From Planctomycetota bacterium (GTDB lineage: Bacteria; Planctomycetota; UBA8742; UBA2392), in contig JACKID010000001.1 of assembly GCA_020638675.1 (NCBI GenBank), forward strand, positions 744,001 to 808,000: a stretch of 64,000 nucleotides of DNA, read 5' to 3'. Below, one piece after another: positions 53,691-63,900 of the stretch. The notes under the pieces are model-generated. The model made no database searches. It worked only from the letters and a program-made list of their open reading frames with translations, and was not told the origin of the DNA. The position numbers were made by a program, and so were the translations under genes. Within the stretch, counting starts at the first letter, position 1; every line of letters begins with the position of its first letter.

Positions 53691-55145
53691 ATGACCCGAT
53701 TCCTGCTGCCAGTCTTTGCGATTGCGTTGATCGGCGCTACGGCGCTGCACGCGGATGACCGCGGCGACAAGCTGCGCGACCTGCACAACAAGTTCAGCGA
53801 CAAGGTCGTCGTCCTGACCTGGACCAGCACGACCTCGGCCATGGGCCAGACTATCGAGAACACCGGATCAACCACCGGGCTGCTGGTCGGTAAGAACGGG
53901 CTGATCGTGGTTTCCGCGCAGCCGCTCAGCAATGCAGTCGGCGGCATGGCCAGCATGTTTGGGCGCGGCGAAAGCAGCGGGCCGGAAGGTTTCAAGCTGC
54001 ACACGGCCGACGGCAAGGAATTCGATGCCACGGAAGCGCTGAAGTCAGACGACCTCAACCTGCGCTTCTACGGCGTGGGGGCCGGCTTCGCTGCAGGCGC
54101 GGCCGAGTTCGGCGACAAGGCGGCAACGCCCGAGCTTGGCGACGAAGTGGTCGTGATCGGCGCGTACGACGAGACGCTCAACTACGCGCGTTTCTTCCAT
54201 GTGGCACGCATCAACTCAGTGGTGGAGGCGGGCAAGTACTACGGGCTCGACGGTTCGCTCGGCGATTGCCTGGGCGGCGTGGTGCTCAGCATGGACGGCA
54301 AGGTGCTCGGGATCGTCGGGCAGAAGAAAGGCAAGGAATCGGGCGGCGGCGGCGGCATCGGGCGCATGCTCGGCGGCTTGAACGACCCCAGCAAGGCGCT
54401 CGGCAACCGCGTGCTGATGACCAGCGGCGTGTTCGGCGACTCGCTCAAGACGGCACAAGAGGCCGTGCTCAAGCCGGACTTCGGCGGCGCCAAGACCAGC
54501 GACCCGACCCCGGAAGTCAAAGAGCCCGCGCCGGCAACCGAAGGCGGCTTCAGCGGTACCGTCGCCAGCGTGAAGTATCGCGACGACAAGAAAGATCTCT
54601 ACGTTCTGATTGACGTGCCGGAAGGCGTGGAAGCCCCGGCCGCCGATGCCAAGCTCGCGATCTATGGCGCCGACGGCAAGCAGGTCACCGAGCTGGTGAT
54701 CACGCGCCGCTACCGCGTGAACCCGATGGACGAAAGCTCGCGCATCGAGCAGGTCGGCGGCTTCATCCCGGACCCTGAGAAAAAGCTGAGCATCGAAAAG
54801 GGCATGAAGGTCGCGGTGCCCCAGCCGGTCGCGGGAGACAGCAGCAGCAACGGCTGGCGCGGTATTGAGCGCTTCACGAAGATGGGCCCGGACGTCATCA
54901 AGGACAACTTCGGCGGCCTGAAGGCCGGCTACAGCGTCAGCCAGATCCCCGAAAAGGGCAGCGCCTGCCGCGAAGCGGGCGTCAAGAACGGCGACCTGAT
55001 CTACAAGGTAGGCGACACCGAGATTACGGCCGAAACCAGCCTCCAGGACTTCCTGAAGCTGCTGGCCGACGCCAAGGGCGACGTCAAGCTCAGCATCGCG
55101 CGCAAGGATGGCGAAAAGGTCGAGATCACCGTCCCTGGTGAATAG
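53691..55145 (+). CDS. Secreted trypsin-fold/PDZ protein lacking an intact catalytic triad
   Basis: 484 residues with a signal peptide (RFLLPVFAIALIGATALHA). The first 220 residues align in order with the HtrA protease core, but the His position reads GLIVVSAQPLS (Gln instead of His in the usual TNxHV) and the Ser region reads GDCLGGVVLS instead of GNSGGP. The Asp region SDDLNLRFY remains. A linker and a second beta domain follow, then a C-terminal PDZ domain (AGYSVSQIPEKGSACREAGVKNGDLIYKVGD). Probably a chaperone-like or binding pseudoprotease. It starts 15 bp after the pseudouridine synthase stop, possibly in the same operon. Confidence 0.8.
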   Translation: MTRFLLPVFAIALIGATALHADDRGDKLRDLHNKFSDKVVVLTWTSTTSAMGQTIENTGSTTGLLVGKNGLIVVSAQPLSNAVGGMASMFGRGESSGPEGFKLHTADGKEFDATEALKSDDLNLRFYGVGAGFAAGAAEFGDKAATPELGDEVVVIGAYDETLNYARFFHVARINSVVEAGKYYGLDGSLGDCLGGVVLSMDGKVLGIVGQKKGKESGGGGGIGRMLGGLNDPSKALGNRVLMTSGVFGDSLKTAQEAVLKPDFGGAKTSDPTPEVKEPAPATEGGFSGTVASVKYRDDKKDLYVLIDVPEGVEAPAADAKLAIYGADGKQVTELVITRRYRVNPMDESSRIEQVGGFIPDPEKKLSIEKGMKVAVPQPVAGDSSSNGWRGIERFTKMGPDVIKDNFGGLKAGYSVSQIPEKGSACREAGVKNGDLIYKVGDTEITAETSLQDFLKLLADAKGDVKLSIARKDGEKVEITVPGE

Positions 55146-55165
55146 CTGATTTCAAGCGTATCCCG

Positions 55166-55198
55166 AGCGCGGGCGGCAACGCCCGCGCTTTCTTTTTT
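55166..55198 (+). terminator. Strong rho-independent terminator
   Basis: 10-bp GC-rich stem AGCGCGGGCG / CGCCCGCGCT with the loop GCAA, followed by TTCTTTTTT, 20 bases after the pseudoprotease stop. Confidence 0.9.
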
Positions 55199-55252
55199 GC
55201 ACCTGCGGCGAGCGCGTTCGTTTAAGCTGGGACTACGAACGGAGAGTGGCGC

Positions 55253-57082
55253 ATGCGCCGAGCAATCCTGCTGCTGGTTCCACTGCTCATGCTGTGCGTT
55301 GTGCAACGCCCGGCCGTTGCGGCAGATGAAGAGCTTACCGACGCGGAGTCCGGGTGGCTGCAATCGGTCGTAGCCGCCGGTTGGTCCGGCAGCAGCGAAG
55401 CTGCCGGCGTTATCATCACCGCCCGCAACGCCGCCGCCTGGAGTGAGCACTTGAAGCCGGTGTTGGCAAAACAATCAACGCTGACGGACAAACAACGCGA
55501 GGCATTGCTCGACCTCGTCCGCATCGAAGTTCCTGAATCGGGCTGGCTCGGCCACTTCGCCGTTGAGCCCGGGCGCTATTCGATCGGGCTGCGGCAGGGG
55601 CCGCACAACCTTCAACTCATCGCACACGACTCGGCCGGCAAAGTGGTCGACGTGGACGGCGCCTACGTCAACGAGCCCACGGACGACAAACCCCATACGA
55701 CGGCCGAGGCGGCGGACGGCGTCGTGACGGCCGCAGCGTACTGGGGCGGCATCAAGCTGAGCTGGAAGTTCGTCAGCACCGCGACGCACAACGACGCGCT
55801 CGGGACCTTGACCGAACGCAAGGCCGGCCGCGTGTCGGTGTTTTCCGATCTGCCCGAGCAGGCGCACATCCAGCAGATCGCGGATCTGTGCGCCAAGGCG
55901 GTCGCGGTGAACGAGCGCCTGACGGGCGGCAAGCTGCCCGACAGGTTCCGCTACACGCTGTACTTGCTTGGCGATCACGACCGGTTCAAGGCGATCGACA
56001 CCCTGCTGACATCCGGCAAGTTCGCGCGCAACGGCGCGTTCACCGCATGGCTGACGGCGCGCAGCTATGTCTTCTACTACACGCATTGGGACGGCGAATT
56101 CGCGCTGCCCAGCAGCCTGCTTGAGGTAGTCATCCACGAGCTTCACCACCAGTTCGTCTATCACGCCTTTCCATCGATGCGCTACAGCGCCGACTGGTGG
56201 CAGGAAAGCATGGCCGAGCTTGCCGCGCAGCTCGGCTTGGAAGCCTCCGACAAGCAGGCCGCAACGAACTACCGCAAGCGCCGCCTGACCGACCTGGCGT
56301 ATGCCATGCGGGCCGGTCAGCTGACGTCCGCCGAAGACCTGCTGGCCGGGCGCGACTCCGAGACCATCGGCAGCTACTACACGGCTGCTTGGACGCTCGG
56401 GCAGGCGCTGAACGCGCAGCCGAAAGACGTCGTCGAGATGTGGACCATCGCGAGCGCGCACAACCTGGCAGGCGGCGCCGATGAAGCCCTGCGGCGTGAG
56501 CTGGACCAGCGCTACACCGCGCCGCGGAAACTGTTCGAGAAAGTCCGCGCGAAAGCCGCCCGCGACGGCGAATGGTTCCTCAAGTGGAACACCACGGTGG
56601 ATGAACGCGACGGCGTGCTTGAGGTCAACACCGAAGTGGGACTGGGCGGCTTCGCCGTGGTGAACCAGCCGGTGCAGGGCAACAGCGTCACCCTGAGCGG
56701 CGAACTCCGCTGGGATGCGGACGACAAGTCGCCGCAGGCCGATCTGGTGTTCGCCTATGCCGCTGGCGCCAAGGCACTGCGCTTCATGAAAGTCGCCCTG
56801 ATGCCCGCGCAGGCCATGCTGTTCACATACGACGACGGACATTGGGAGACGCTGTCCACAGTCGACTACGAGACCAGCCTCAATGTGGTCGCGGATGGCA
56901 AGCCGGTCTGGCACACCTTCAAGCTCGTGTATGACGCGGCTTCCGGCCAGGTGCGACTGGACACCACGGGTGGGCGCTGGGCCGAGTTCAACGTTAAAAC
57001 CTACACGCCGTGCAAGGACACGCTCGCCGGCGTCGGGACATTCGACGCCGTCGCATGGTTCAGAGACGTCAAGGTGCAGTAG
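55253..57082 (+). CDS. Secreted zinc metallopeptidase-like protein (gluzincin, DUF1570-like)
   Basis: 609 residues with a signal peptide (ILLLVPLLMLCVVQRPAVAA). The zinc motif is HELHH in LEVVIHELHHQFVYHAF near residue 296, and a downstream Glu in WWQESMAELAAQ is a good third ligand, giving a gluzincin-type site. The preceding PDRFRYTLYLLGDHDRFKAI and following helical region resemble DUF1570-type peptidases. The C-terminal 140 residues form a beta sandwich (VTLSGELRWDADD, WHTFKLVYDAASGQVRLDT) like a concanavalin/laminin-G fold. The substrate is unknown. GGAG lies 9 bases before the ATG. The stop abuts the convergent protease stop. Confidence 0.82.
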   Translation: MRRAILLLVPLLMLCVVQRPAVAADEELTDAESGWLQSVVAAGWSGSSEAAGVIITARNAAAWSEHLKPVLAKQSTLTDKQREALLDLVRIEVPESGWLGHFAVEPGRYSIGLRQGPHNLQLIAHDSAGKVVDVDGAYVNEPTDDKPHTTAEAADGVVTAAAYWGGIKLSWKFVSTATHNDALGTLTERKAGRVSVFSDLPEQAHIQQIADLCAKAVAVNERLTGGKLPDRFRYTLYLLGDHDRFKAIDTLLTSGKFARNGAFTAWLTARSYVFYYTHWDGEFALPSSLLEVVIHELHHQFVYHAFPSMRYSADWWQESMAELAAQLGLEASDKQAATNYRKRRLTDLAYAMRAGQLTSAEDLLAGRDSETIGSYYTAAWTLGQALNAQPKDVVEMWTIASAHNLAGGADEALRRELDQRYTAPRKLFEKVRAKAARDGEWFLKWNTTVDERDGVLEVNTEVGLGGFAVVNQPVQGNSVTLSGELRWDADDKSPQADLVFAYAAGAKALRFMKVALMPAQAMLFTYDDGHWETLSTVDYETSLNVVADGKPVWHTFKLVYDAASGQVRLDTTGGRWAEFNVKTYTPCKDTLAGVGTFDAVAWFRDVKVQ

Positions 57083-58129
57083 CTAGCCCCACGGCCACGG
57101 GCGCTGGCCGGCGAGAATCTGGATCTCGAATTCGCGTCCGGCGCGGTTGATAGTCAGCGTGACCTGCTGGCCGGGGATGACACGATCCTCAAGCATCAGC
57201 ACTTCGTGAATCCCGTACAGGTCCTCGCCGTCGACCTTGATGATCACGTCCCCCGGCTGAACACCCGCCATCTGCCCGGGCCCGTTCGGCGCCATCGCGC
57301 CAAACACCGCGCGCAGCCGCCCGAAACCCTGCGGGAACACTTCCGTCGCCTGCTTGTACTCATCCGCGCCGAACCAGCCGTGCGTCGGCGCGCGCCCGTG
57401 CAGGAACGCTTCGGCCTTCTCGACCAGGATGTGCGTCGGGATGGCAAACGCGACGCCGCTGTCGCCGGGCGTTTCGCGCGTGGTGGTGATCAGCGCGTTC
57501 AGACCCAGCAACTCACCGCGTTCGTTGAAGATGCCGCCGCCGCTGTTGCCCGGGTTGGTGGGGGCGTCGTGCTGGATCGCATCGAGGTACAGGCGGCCGG
57601 TGTCCGAGTTCAGGTACGTGCGGTGCACGGCGCTGACGACGCCGTGGCCGACGCTGGGCTCGCCGCCGTAGCGCGACGTCCCGAACGGGTTGCCGATGTT
57701 CCAGACGGCCTGCCCCGGGCGCGGCGCCTCGGTGCACAGCTTTGCCGGGCGCATGCGATCGGTCAGAAGCGTCTCGGCCTGCAGCAGTGCGAAGTCGGAG
57801 ATCGGGTCCACCCCGACGACGTTCGCGCGCACGGTGTAGCCGCCGCTGATCAGAAGCAGGATGCGGTCCGCGTCTTCAACCACGTGGTGCGCGGTCAGGA
57901 TGTGGCCTTTCTCGTCGTACATCACGCCCGCGCCAAAGGCATCGCCGGTGTCGCCGTGCTCGACCACGATGGCGATGACGGACTGCGCCGCCATCTCCAC
58001 GCTCGTGAGGTCTTCCGGTGCATGCTCGCCGGGCAGCGGATCGATCGCCCGCGGTGCGGTGCATGCGCCAAGCAGCAGCGCCAGCATTGCGCCCGTGGAA
58101 AGCGTCGCGAGTGTGCACCTGTGACTCAT
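57083..58129 (-). CDS. HtrA/DegP-like serine protease lipoprotein with PDZ domain
   Basis: 348 residues from the ATG at 58127-58129, which overlaps the hemW stop by ATGA. The lipobox is ALLLGAC. The protease domain has an intact triad: His in ILTAHHVV, Asp in ISDFALLQ and Ser in NPGNSGGGIF. A C-terminal PDZ domain (GAMAPNGPGQMAGVQPGDVIIKVDGEDL) binds substrate tails. It probably degrades misfolded proteins in the periplasm. Unlike the protein at 53691-55145 it looks catalytically complete. Confidence 0.92.
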   Translation of the reverse strand: MSHRCTLATLSTGAMLALLLGACTAPRAIDPLPGEHAPEDLTSVEMAAQSVIAIVVEHGDTGDAFGAGVMYDEKGHILTAHHVVEDADRILLLISGGYTVRANVVGVDPISDFALLQAETLLTDRMRPAKLCTEAPRPGQAVWNIGNPFGTSRYGGEPSVGHGVVSAVHRTYLNSDTGRLYLDAIQHDAPTNPGNSGGGIFNERGELLGLNALITTTRETPGDSGVAFAIPTHILVEKAEAFLHGRAPTHGWFGADEYKQATEVFPQGFGRLRAVFGAMAPNGPGQMAGVQPGDVIIKVDGEDLYGIHEVLMLEDRVIPGQQVTLTINRAGREFEIQILAGQRPWPWG

Positions 58130-59271
58130 ACAGTGGTTTCCAGGCTGCTCGCGAGTTCGAGTATCAGCGAATCCAGCACCATCAGGCCATCCGGCGTGGC
58201 GCGCACGTGGGTGGGGGAGATCTCGATCAGGCCCTGGCGCTCGAGCGCGGAAGCCTTTTCGCCGCACAGTGTCGCGAAACTCGCCCCGGCCCACTGCTCG
58301 AAGCGCGCAAGCTCGACGCCGCGGGTCAGGCGCAGCCCCATCAGCAGGAGCGTTTCCGCACGGCTGATGTCGGCCAGCTTCTCGCGCCGGCTGAACGGCA
58401 ACGTGCCTTCACCGATCATGCGCGTATACACCTTGTAGTCCGCGGCGACGGCCGTGATCTCGCCGCCGATCATGCCGTGCGCGCCGCTGCCCAGCCCGTG
58501 CCAGTCGCCGAGCGTCCAGTAGACAAGGTTGTGACGGCACTCTGCGCCGGGTCGGGCGAAGTTGCTGACCTCATAGCGCTGCAGGTCCGCGGCTGCGCAG
58601 GTGTCGCCGACCAGCGTGAACATTTCGCGCTCAAGCTCCTCGGGGCAGGGCTGCAACTCGCCGTTGAGCAATTGACGCGTCAAGGGCGTGTCGTCCTCGT
58701 ACGTCAGCGCGTAGAAACTCAGGTGCTCGGTTCCGTGGGACAGCGCCTGGTCGATGTCCTCGCGCAGCTCTTGCAGTGTCTGGCCGGGCAACGCGAAGAT
58801 CAGGTCCATGCTGATGCGTCGGATTCCGGCCGAGCGTGCCATCTCGACGGCGGCCGTGGCGGTGCCCGCCTCGTATGCACGCCCCAGCCCGCCGAGATAT
58901 TTCGTCTTGAACGACTGCACGCCGAAACTGGCGCGATCGACGCCCATTGCAACCAGCGCATCGGCTTTGTCGGGCGTAAGCGTGCCCGGGTTGATTTCGC
59001 AGGTGAACTCGCGGCAGTCCGACAGGTCCACGCGCGCGTGCAGCAATTCGCCAAGGCGCGCCAGTTGCTTCGCGGACAGGCGCGTCGGCGTGCCGCCACC
59101 GATGAACACTGTCGCCGGCGCGATACGATCCGAAAACCGCAGCTCGAACTCGCGCTCCAGCGCGTCGAGGTACGCGTCAATGTCCTGCTCGGTCGCGACG
59201 CCGCTGTAGAAGTCGCAGTACTCGCACTTGCGAATGCAGAACGGGATGTGGATGTACAGCGAAGGCCGCAT
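58126..59271 (-). CDS. hemW: HemW-like radical SAM protein (heme chaperone)
   Basis: 381 residues from the ATG at 59269-59271; the in-frame extension to 59445 overlaps lspA. The radical SAM cluster motif is CIRKCEYCDF near residue 11. FIGGGTPTRLS, EINPGTLT, VQSFKTKYLGGLGR and DLIFALPGQTLQELREDI are HemW/HemN-type motifs. The N-terminus lacks the extra coproporphyrinogen-oxidase extension of true HemN, which favours the heme chaperone HemW. Divergent from lspA. Confidence 0.92.
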   Translation of the reverse strand: MRPSLYIHIPFCIRKCEYCDFYSGVATEQDIDAYLDALEREFELRFSDRIAPATVFIGGGTPTRLSAKQLARLGELLHARVDLSDCREFTCEINPGTLTPDKADALVAMGVDRASFGVQSFKTKYLGGLGRAYEAGTATAAVEMARSAGIRRISMDLIFALPGQTLQELREDIDQALSHGTEHLSFYALTYEDDTPLTRQLLNGELQPCPEELEREMFTLVGDTCAAADLQRYEVSNFARPGAECRHNLVYWTLGDWHGLGSGAHGMIGGEITAVAADYKVYTRMIGEGTLPFSRREKLADISRAETLLLMGLRLTRGVELARFEQWAGASFATLCGEKASALERQGLIEISPTHVRATPDGLMVLDSLILELASSLETTV

Positions 59272-59347
59272 GGCTCCAGCATAGATTCGCCGCCGCCGCC
59301 CGTCGCGGGCTTGCCGCCTTGGGCCGGTGGGCTTACATTCGCCCGCC

Positions 59348-59980
59348 ATGACGCAGAAGCCGTCCATTCTGGTTGAGCTGTTCACCCGCAAGGGCGTGTT
59401 CTGGATCGTGCTGCTGGTCTCATTGATCGCCGACATTGCCACCAAGGCCTGGGCGGATGTCTATGTGCGCCCGACTTCGCCGCACGTCACGGACATCATT
59501 CCCGGGCTCATCGGCTGGAAATGGGCCGAGAACCAGGGTGCGGCGTTCAGCATCCTCGACGGCAAGCCGCTGCTGCTGGCCGCGATTGCCAGCGTGGTGC
59601 TGCTGGCCGTGTTCGGCTACGTGCTGAAGGCGGACCCGAAACGGCGCTGGTTCCTGTCGGCGCTGGCGCTGGTTGCCTCCGGCGCGGTGGGGAATCTGTA
59701 TGACCGGCTGCTGCTCGGCCACGTGCGCGATTTCATGTTCTTCACCTTCGACCTTCCTCTATATGGCAAGCAGATCCCTTTGATCGGCTGGACCATCCCG
59801 CAGAAGTACCCGGTGTTCAACGTGGCCGACATCGCGATCATTGCCGGCGTGCTGATCCTCGTCGCCATGTCGTTCAAGAGCGACAAGAAGAAAGAAGCAG
59901 CACCCGAGGAAAAGCAAGCCGAGCCCGCCACGCAAAAAGAACCCGAGCCGGAGCCGCAGGAGGCCGCCCATGGCGCTTGA
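59348..59980 (+). CDS. lspA: Signal peptidase II (lipoprotein signal peptidase)
   Basis: 210 residues from the ATG at 59348. Four transmembrane helices and the conserved aspartyl protease motifs are present: ENQGAAFSIL, GNLYDRLLLGHVRDFM (first catalytic Asp) and FNVADIAI (second). It cleaves the signal peptide of diacylglyceryl-modified lipoproteins, which are numerous in this window. The C-terminal 35 residues are an acidic Lys/Glu/Pro tail beyond the usual 160-170 residue length. It overlaps pyrD by 11 bp. Confidence 0.95.
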   Translation: MTQKPSILVELFTRKGVFWIVLLVSLIADIATKAWADVYVRPTSPHVTDIIPGLIGWKWAENQGAAFSILDGKPLLLAAIASVVLLAVFGYVLKADPKRRWFLSALALVASGAVGNLYDRLLLGHVRDFMFFTFDLPLYGKQIPLIGWTIPQKYPVFNVADIAIIAGVLILVAMSFKSDKKKEAAPEEKQAEPATQKEPEPEPQEAAHGA

Positions 59981-60887
59981 TTTCAGCGTCAAGCTGGGGC
60001 CGCTCGAGCTCTCCACGCCGCTGATGACCGCCAGCGGCTGCAGCGGCTACGGCAAAGAGCTGGACCGCTATCACGACCTTGCCTGCTATGGCGCGCTGGT
60101 CGGCAAGAGCATCAGTCGCAAGCCGCGCCTCGGCAACGACTACCCGCGCACGGCCGAGACGGCGGCGGGCATGATCAACGCCATCGGGCTCCAGAACGAA
60201 GGCTTTGACGCGTTCGTCAAGAACACGCTGCCCAAGATGCGCGGCTTCGGCCCCAAGGCGGTGGTGAACGTCGTCGGCCACGACTTCGATGAGTACGTCT
60301 GGCTGTGCGAGCGCTTCGACGCCGAAGAAGGCATCGCCGCGCTGGAGCTGAACCTGAGTTGCCCGAACGTCGCCGAGGGCCTGCAGTTCTCAAGCGAGCC
60401 CGGCCCGTGCGAGAAGCTGGTGGCCGCATGCCGCAAGGCCACGCAGCTTCCGATCATCGCGAAGCTTTCACCGAACGTGGCCAACATAGCGAGCATCGCC
60501 AAGGCCGCGGAAGCCGGCGGCGCCGACGCCGTCAGCGCGATCAACACGCTGGTCGGCATGGCGGTCAACTGGCGCAGGAAGGAGCCGCTGGTCGCGAACT
60601 ACACCGGTGGGCTCAGCGGCCCGGCCGTGAAGCCCGTGGCCCTGCGCTGCGTGTGGCAGGCGGCGAACGCGGTCAAGATTCCGGTGATCGCCATCGGCGG
60701 CATCAGCAACGCGGACGACGTGCTCGAGTTCATGGTCGCCGGGGCCTCGGCCGTGCAGCTCGGCACCATCCTGTTCGTCGAGCCCGATGCGGGGCAGACC
60801 ATCTACAACGGGCTCAAAGAGCGCATGCTCGACGCGGGCGTGAAGCGCATCGCGGACATTGTCGGCACGCTGAAGCAGCGCGCTTAA
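59970..60887 (+). CDS. pyrD: Dihydroorotate dehydrogenase, class 1 (catalytic subunit)
   Basis: 305-residue FMN enzyme of pyrimidine synthesis that oxidises dihydroorotate to orotate. The catalytic base is a Cys in ELNLSCPNV, as in class 1 enzymes, and the short N-terminus without a membrane helix excludes class 2. Other landmarks are TASGCSGYGKE, NAIGLQNEG, KLSPNV and the FMN phosphate loop VIAIGGISNADD with GASAVQLGT. AGGAGG lies before the ATG inside lspA. The associated electron-transfer subunit (PyrK) is not seen in this window. Confidence 0.95.
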   Translation: MALDFSVKLGPLELSTPLMTASGCSGYGKELDRYHDLACYGALVGKSISRKPRLGNDYPRTAETAAGMINAIGLQNEGFDAFVKNTLPKMRGFGPKAVVNVVGHDFDEYVWLCERFDAEEGIAALELNLSCPNVAEGLQFSSEPGPCEKLVAACRKATQLPIIAKLSPNVANIASIAKAAEAGGADAVSAINTLVGMAVNWRRKEPLVANYTGGLSGPAVKPVALRCVWQAANAVKIPVIAIGGISNADDVLEFMVAGASAVQLGTILFVEPDAGQTIYNGLKERMLDAGVKRIADIVGTLKQRA

Positions 60888-60893
60888 CGGCAA

Positions 60894-60929
60894 AACCTCG
60901 CGAACGCTTGTGGGAGCGCCCGCGAGGTT
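60894..60929. terminator. Hairpin between convergent pyrD and the FG-GAP surface gene
   Basis: 9-bp inverted repeat AACCTCGCG / CGCGAGGTT with an 18-base loop, 6 bases after the pyrD stop. No U-tract; possible bidirectional terminator. Confidence 0.5.
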
Positions 60930-60944
60930 CACCGGTGCAAAGAG

Positions 60945-63900
60945 CTATGCCCGTGCGCGACGACGCGCGACGGCAATCCCGCCAAGCATCAGAAGCAATG
61001 CCAGAGCAATCAGCGAGCTGCTGCCGGTGGCCACACATCCGCCGCCGCTGCTGCCCGAGCCTCCCCCGTTTCCGCCGCTGGTCGGCGCGCTCGCGCTGCC
61101 GATGACGTCGAAGGTGAACGGAGTGGCCGTGCTGGCGTCGTCATGCGTGAAGCTGACGGTTGCCCCGAATGTGCCTTCACTGGCCGCCATGTAGGTCACA
61201 GTGAAGGTCGTGCTCTGGCCCGCCGGCACAACGTTCATCGTGCCGGAAGCGTTCACAACAAACTCGGAAGCGCCCGGGCCGCTCAGCGTGGGTGTGCCGA
61301 GGGTCAGGTCGGCATTGCCGACGTTCTGGACCTCGATGGTCAGAGCAGCAGAGGGGGTGCCGACAAGCAGGCTGCCGAAGTTGCGGTTGCCGAATGCAGC
61401 CGCACCGTTGGCGATGTTCACGCCGCTCTCGCGTACCACGATCAGCGGGACCGGCGCCGGCGTCGTGCCGACACCCGTCACTTCGAACGAGTATGGCGAG
61501 CCGATGGATGAATCGTTGTGCGAGATCTCGACGTTGGCGACCTTGCTGCCCGCGCTGGTGGGGTCGAAGGCCACGGTGAACTGGGTGTAGCCCGAGGGCG
61601 CAACGCTGCCGCTTGTCGTGCTGGTGTTCAGCACGAAGTGCCCTGCATCGGATCCGGTGAGTGCAACACCGGTAACCGCCAGGTTCGCAGTGCCGCTGTT
61701 GTAGATCACTACGGTCAGAGCGGCCGTCGGGCCCGCGGAGACAAGCTGTGAGCCAAAGTCGCGTCCCCCAGCGGCGTTGGCGCCGTTGGTGATCGCTGCT
61801 CCACCAACGGCGTTTTCATACACCCCGATGGAAGGAGTCGGCGCAGCGCCCACAACCACGTCGAAGCTGAATGTGGCGGTGCCGCCGTTGCCGTCGTCGG
61901 CACTGAGGTTGAACGTGTGCGTCGTGCTGCCTGAGTTGAAGACGCCGGTGGTCGGGTAGAGAACGTATCCCGCCGCCTGCGCGGTGCTGCTGAATTCACT
62001 GGCGAGCAGGCCGGTGGCGCCGACGTTGGTGATGCTGCCCGTCAGGCTCACGTTGTCGCCGTCCGGGTCCGTCACGGAGATGGCCAGTGAGAGGCTCGCG
62101 AGGGTGTCAGCATGGGCCACAGAGATGGTGCCGCCGGCGGCGATTGTGCCGCTCGATGATGACAGGGCAATGGATGGCGCGTTGTTCGGCGCAACGCCAA
62201 CGGCGATGTCGAATGCAAACTGCGTGTTCTCAATTCCGTCCGTTGCCGTGAGCACTACATGGTGATTGGTCGAGCCCTGATTGAACGTGCCGCTCGTCGG
62301 GTCGATCGTGTAGGCCACGGCCGTTGCGGCGTGCGCGAATTCTGCCGTCTGCATCCCCTGCGTCGTGAGGTTGCTGATCTGTGCGCTGACGCTGACGGTG
62401 CCGCCGTTGGGGTCGTTCACGGTGAAGTGCAGGTTCAGGCCGGCAAGGGTCGTTCCGTAGGACACGTTCAGCGTGTCATTGTTGGAGAGCGCCGAGCCGT
62501 TGGCGGTAGCGGTTATGGTCGGCGGGTTGCTGCCGTTGATGCAGATGCGATCCGGCATCCCGACGTCGAGGTCGCCGTCGCCATCCACGTCCGCAAACGC
62601 CATGGAGTGCGAGGTCCCGACCAGATTGATGCTGCCGTTGAACTGCCCGCTGCCGGAGTTTGTGCGCACGTAGCTTGTACCGGATTCGAACCCGATGCCC
62701 AGGTCGAGATCGCCGTCGCCGTCCACGTCGCCTGCTTCAAGCGCGTAGGGTACGTCCGCCGCCGTGAAGACGGTGGGGCTGCCGAATGCGCCGGAGCCGT
62801 TGTTGAAGTAGACGGAAACGCGGTTGTATGTGCCGTACGCCGACTGGCCAAGATGCCCCAGCGCAATGTCCACCCAGCCGTCGCCGTTGAAGTCGGCGGT
62901 TGCCATCGATACCGCAATGGCGGTGGCGCCAAGGTCAAGGCGGCTGGTGTAGAAGAAGTTGCCGGCGCCGTCGTTCAGGTAGTAGTAGGACTGCACGGGG
63001 CCGAAGCCGAAGTTGCCGGTGAACACGTCCAGGTCGCCGTCATTGTCGATGTCGGCCAGGCGGATGGCCCAGCTGTTGTCGGCCACTTCGGCCGTGCTGC
63101 CGGAGACATAAAGGAATGCGCGACGGGTGAAATTGCCATTGCCGTCGTTGATGTAGATGTCGTTGGGGATGTCGGAGACCCCGCCGTTGGAAACGACGAA
63201 GTCCACGTCACCGTCGCCGTCGATGTCGCCGGCGTCCACGTCGATCGAGTACTCATTGCCGGTGCCGAAGTTGGTCGTGTTGCTGAAGCCGGCGCCGCCG
63301 TCATTCCGGTAGATCAGGTTCTGGCCGGACCAGGTGCCGCTGGTCGTGCCCATCGGCGATCCCACCATGATGATGTCCAGGTCGCCGTCGCTCTCGACGT
63401 CGGCCAGCGCGCAGTGATAGCTGCCGTAGTAGTTGCTGCTGAGCAGAGTGGCGCTGAACACGCCCGTGCCGTCATTGATCAGGATGTAGGACTGGCCGTT
63501 GTCGATCGCGACCATGTCGAGATCGCCGTCGCCGTCGAGGTCGCCGAACTCGGCATCCCAGCCGCTGGCGACGCCTGTGGACTGCACAGCGCTGGTGAAG
63601 GCCGTCGGGCCTTGAGCGGCTGCACCGCGGAAGCGCCAGTTGAAGCCCTGCGCCAGACCGCCGCCGCCGGAAGCCTGAATGCCGGTCGTGAGCGTGGCCT
63701 CGATCTCCTCGCCGGGCAGCAGGTCGGTGGACGGGTTAAAGGTAAGGCTGCTGGTGCCGCCGCCGCTCAGGCTGCCCGTAAGCCAGCCGCGCAGGTTGCT
63801 GCGAACCCGGAAGTCGCCGCTGCCGGGTGCGGCCATCGCTGCCGAGAAGCCCGCGGTCAGGTTGCCGGACAGGGCCGCGTCGGTGTCGTGGCGTGTCGGG

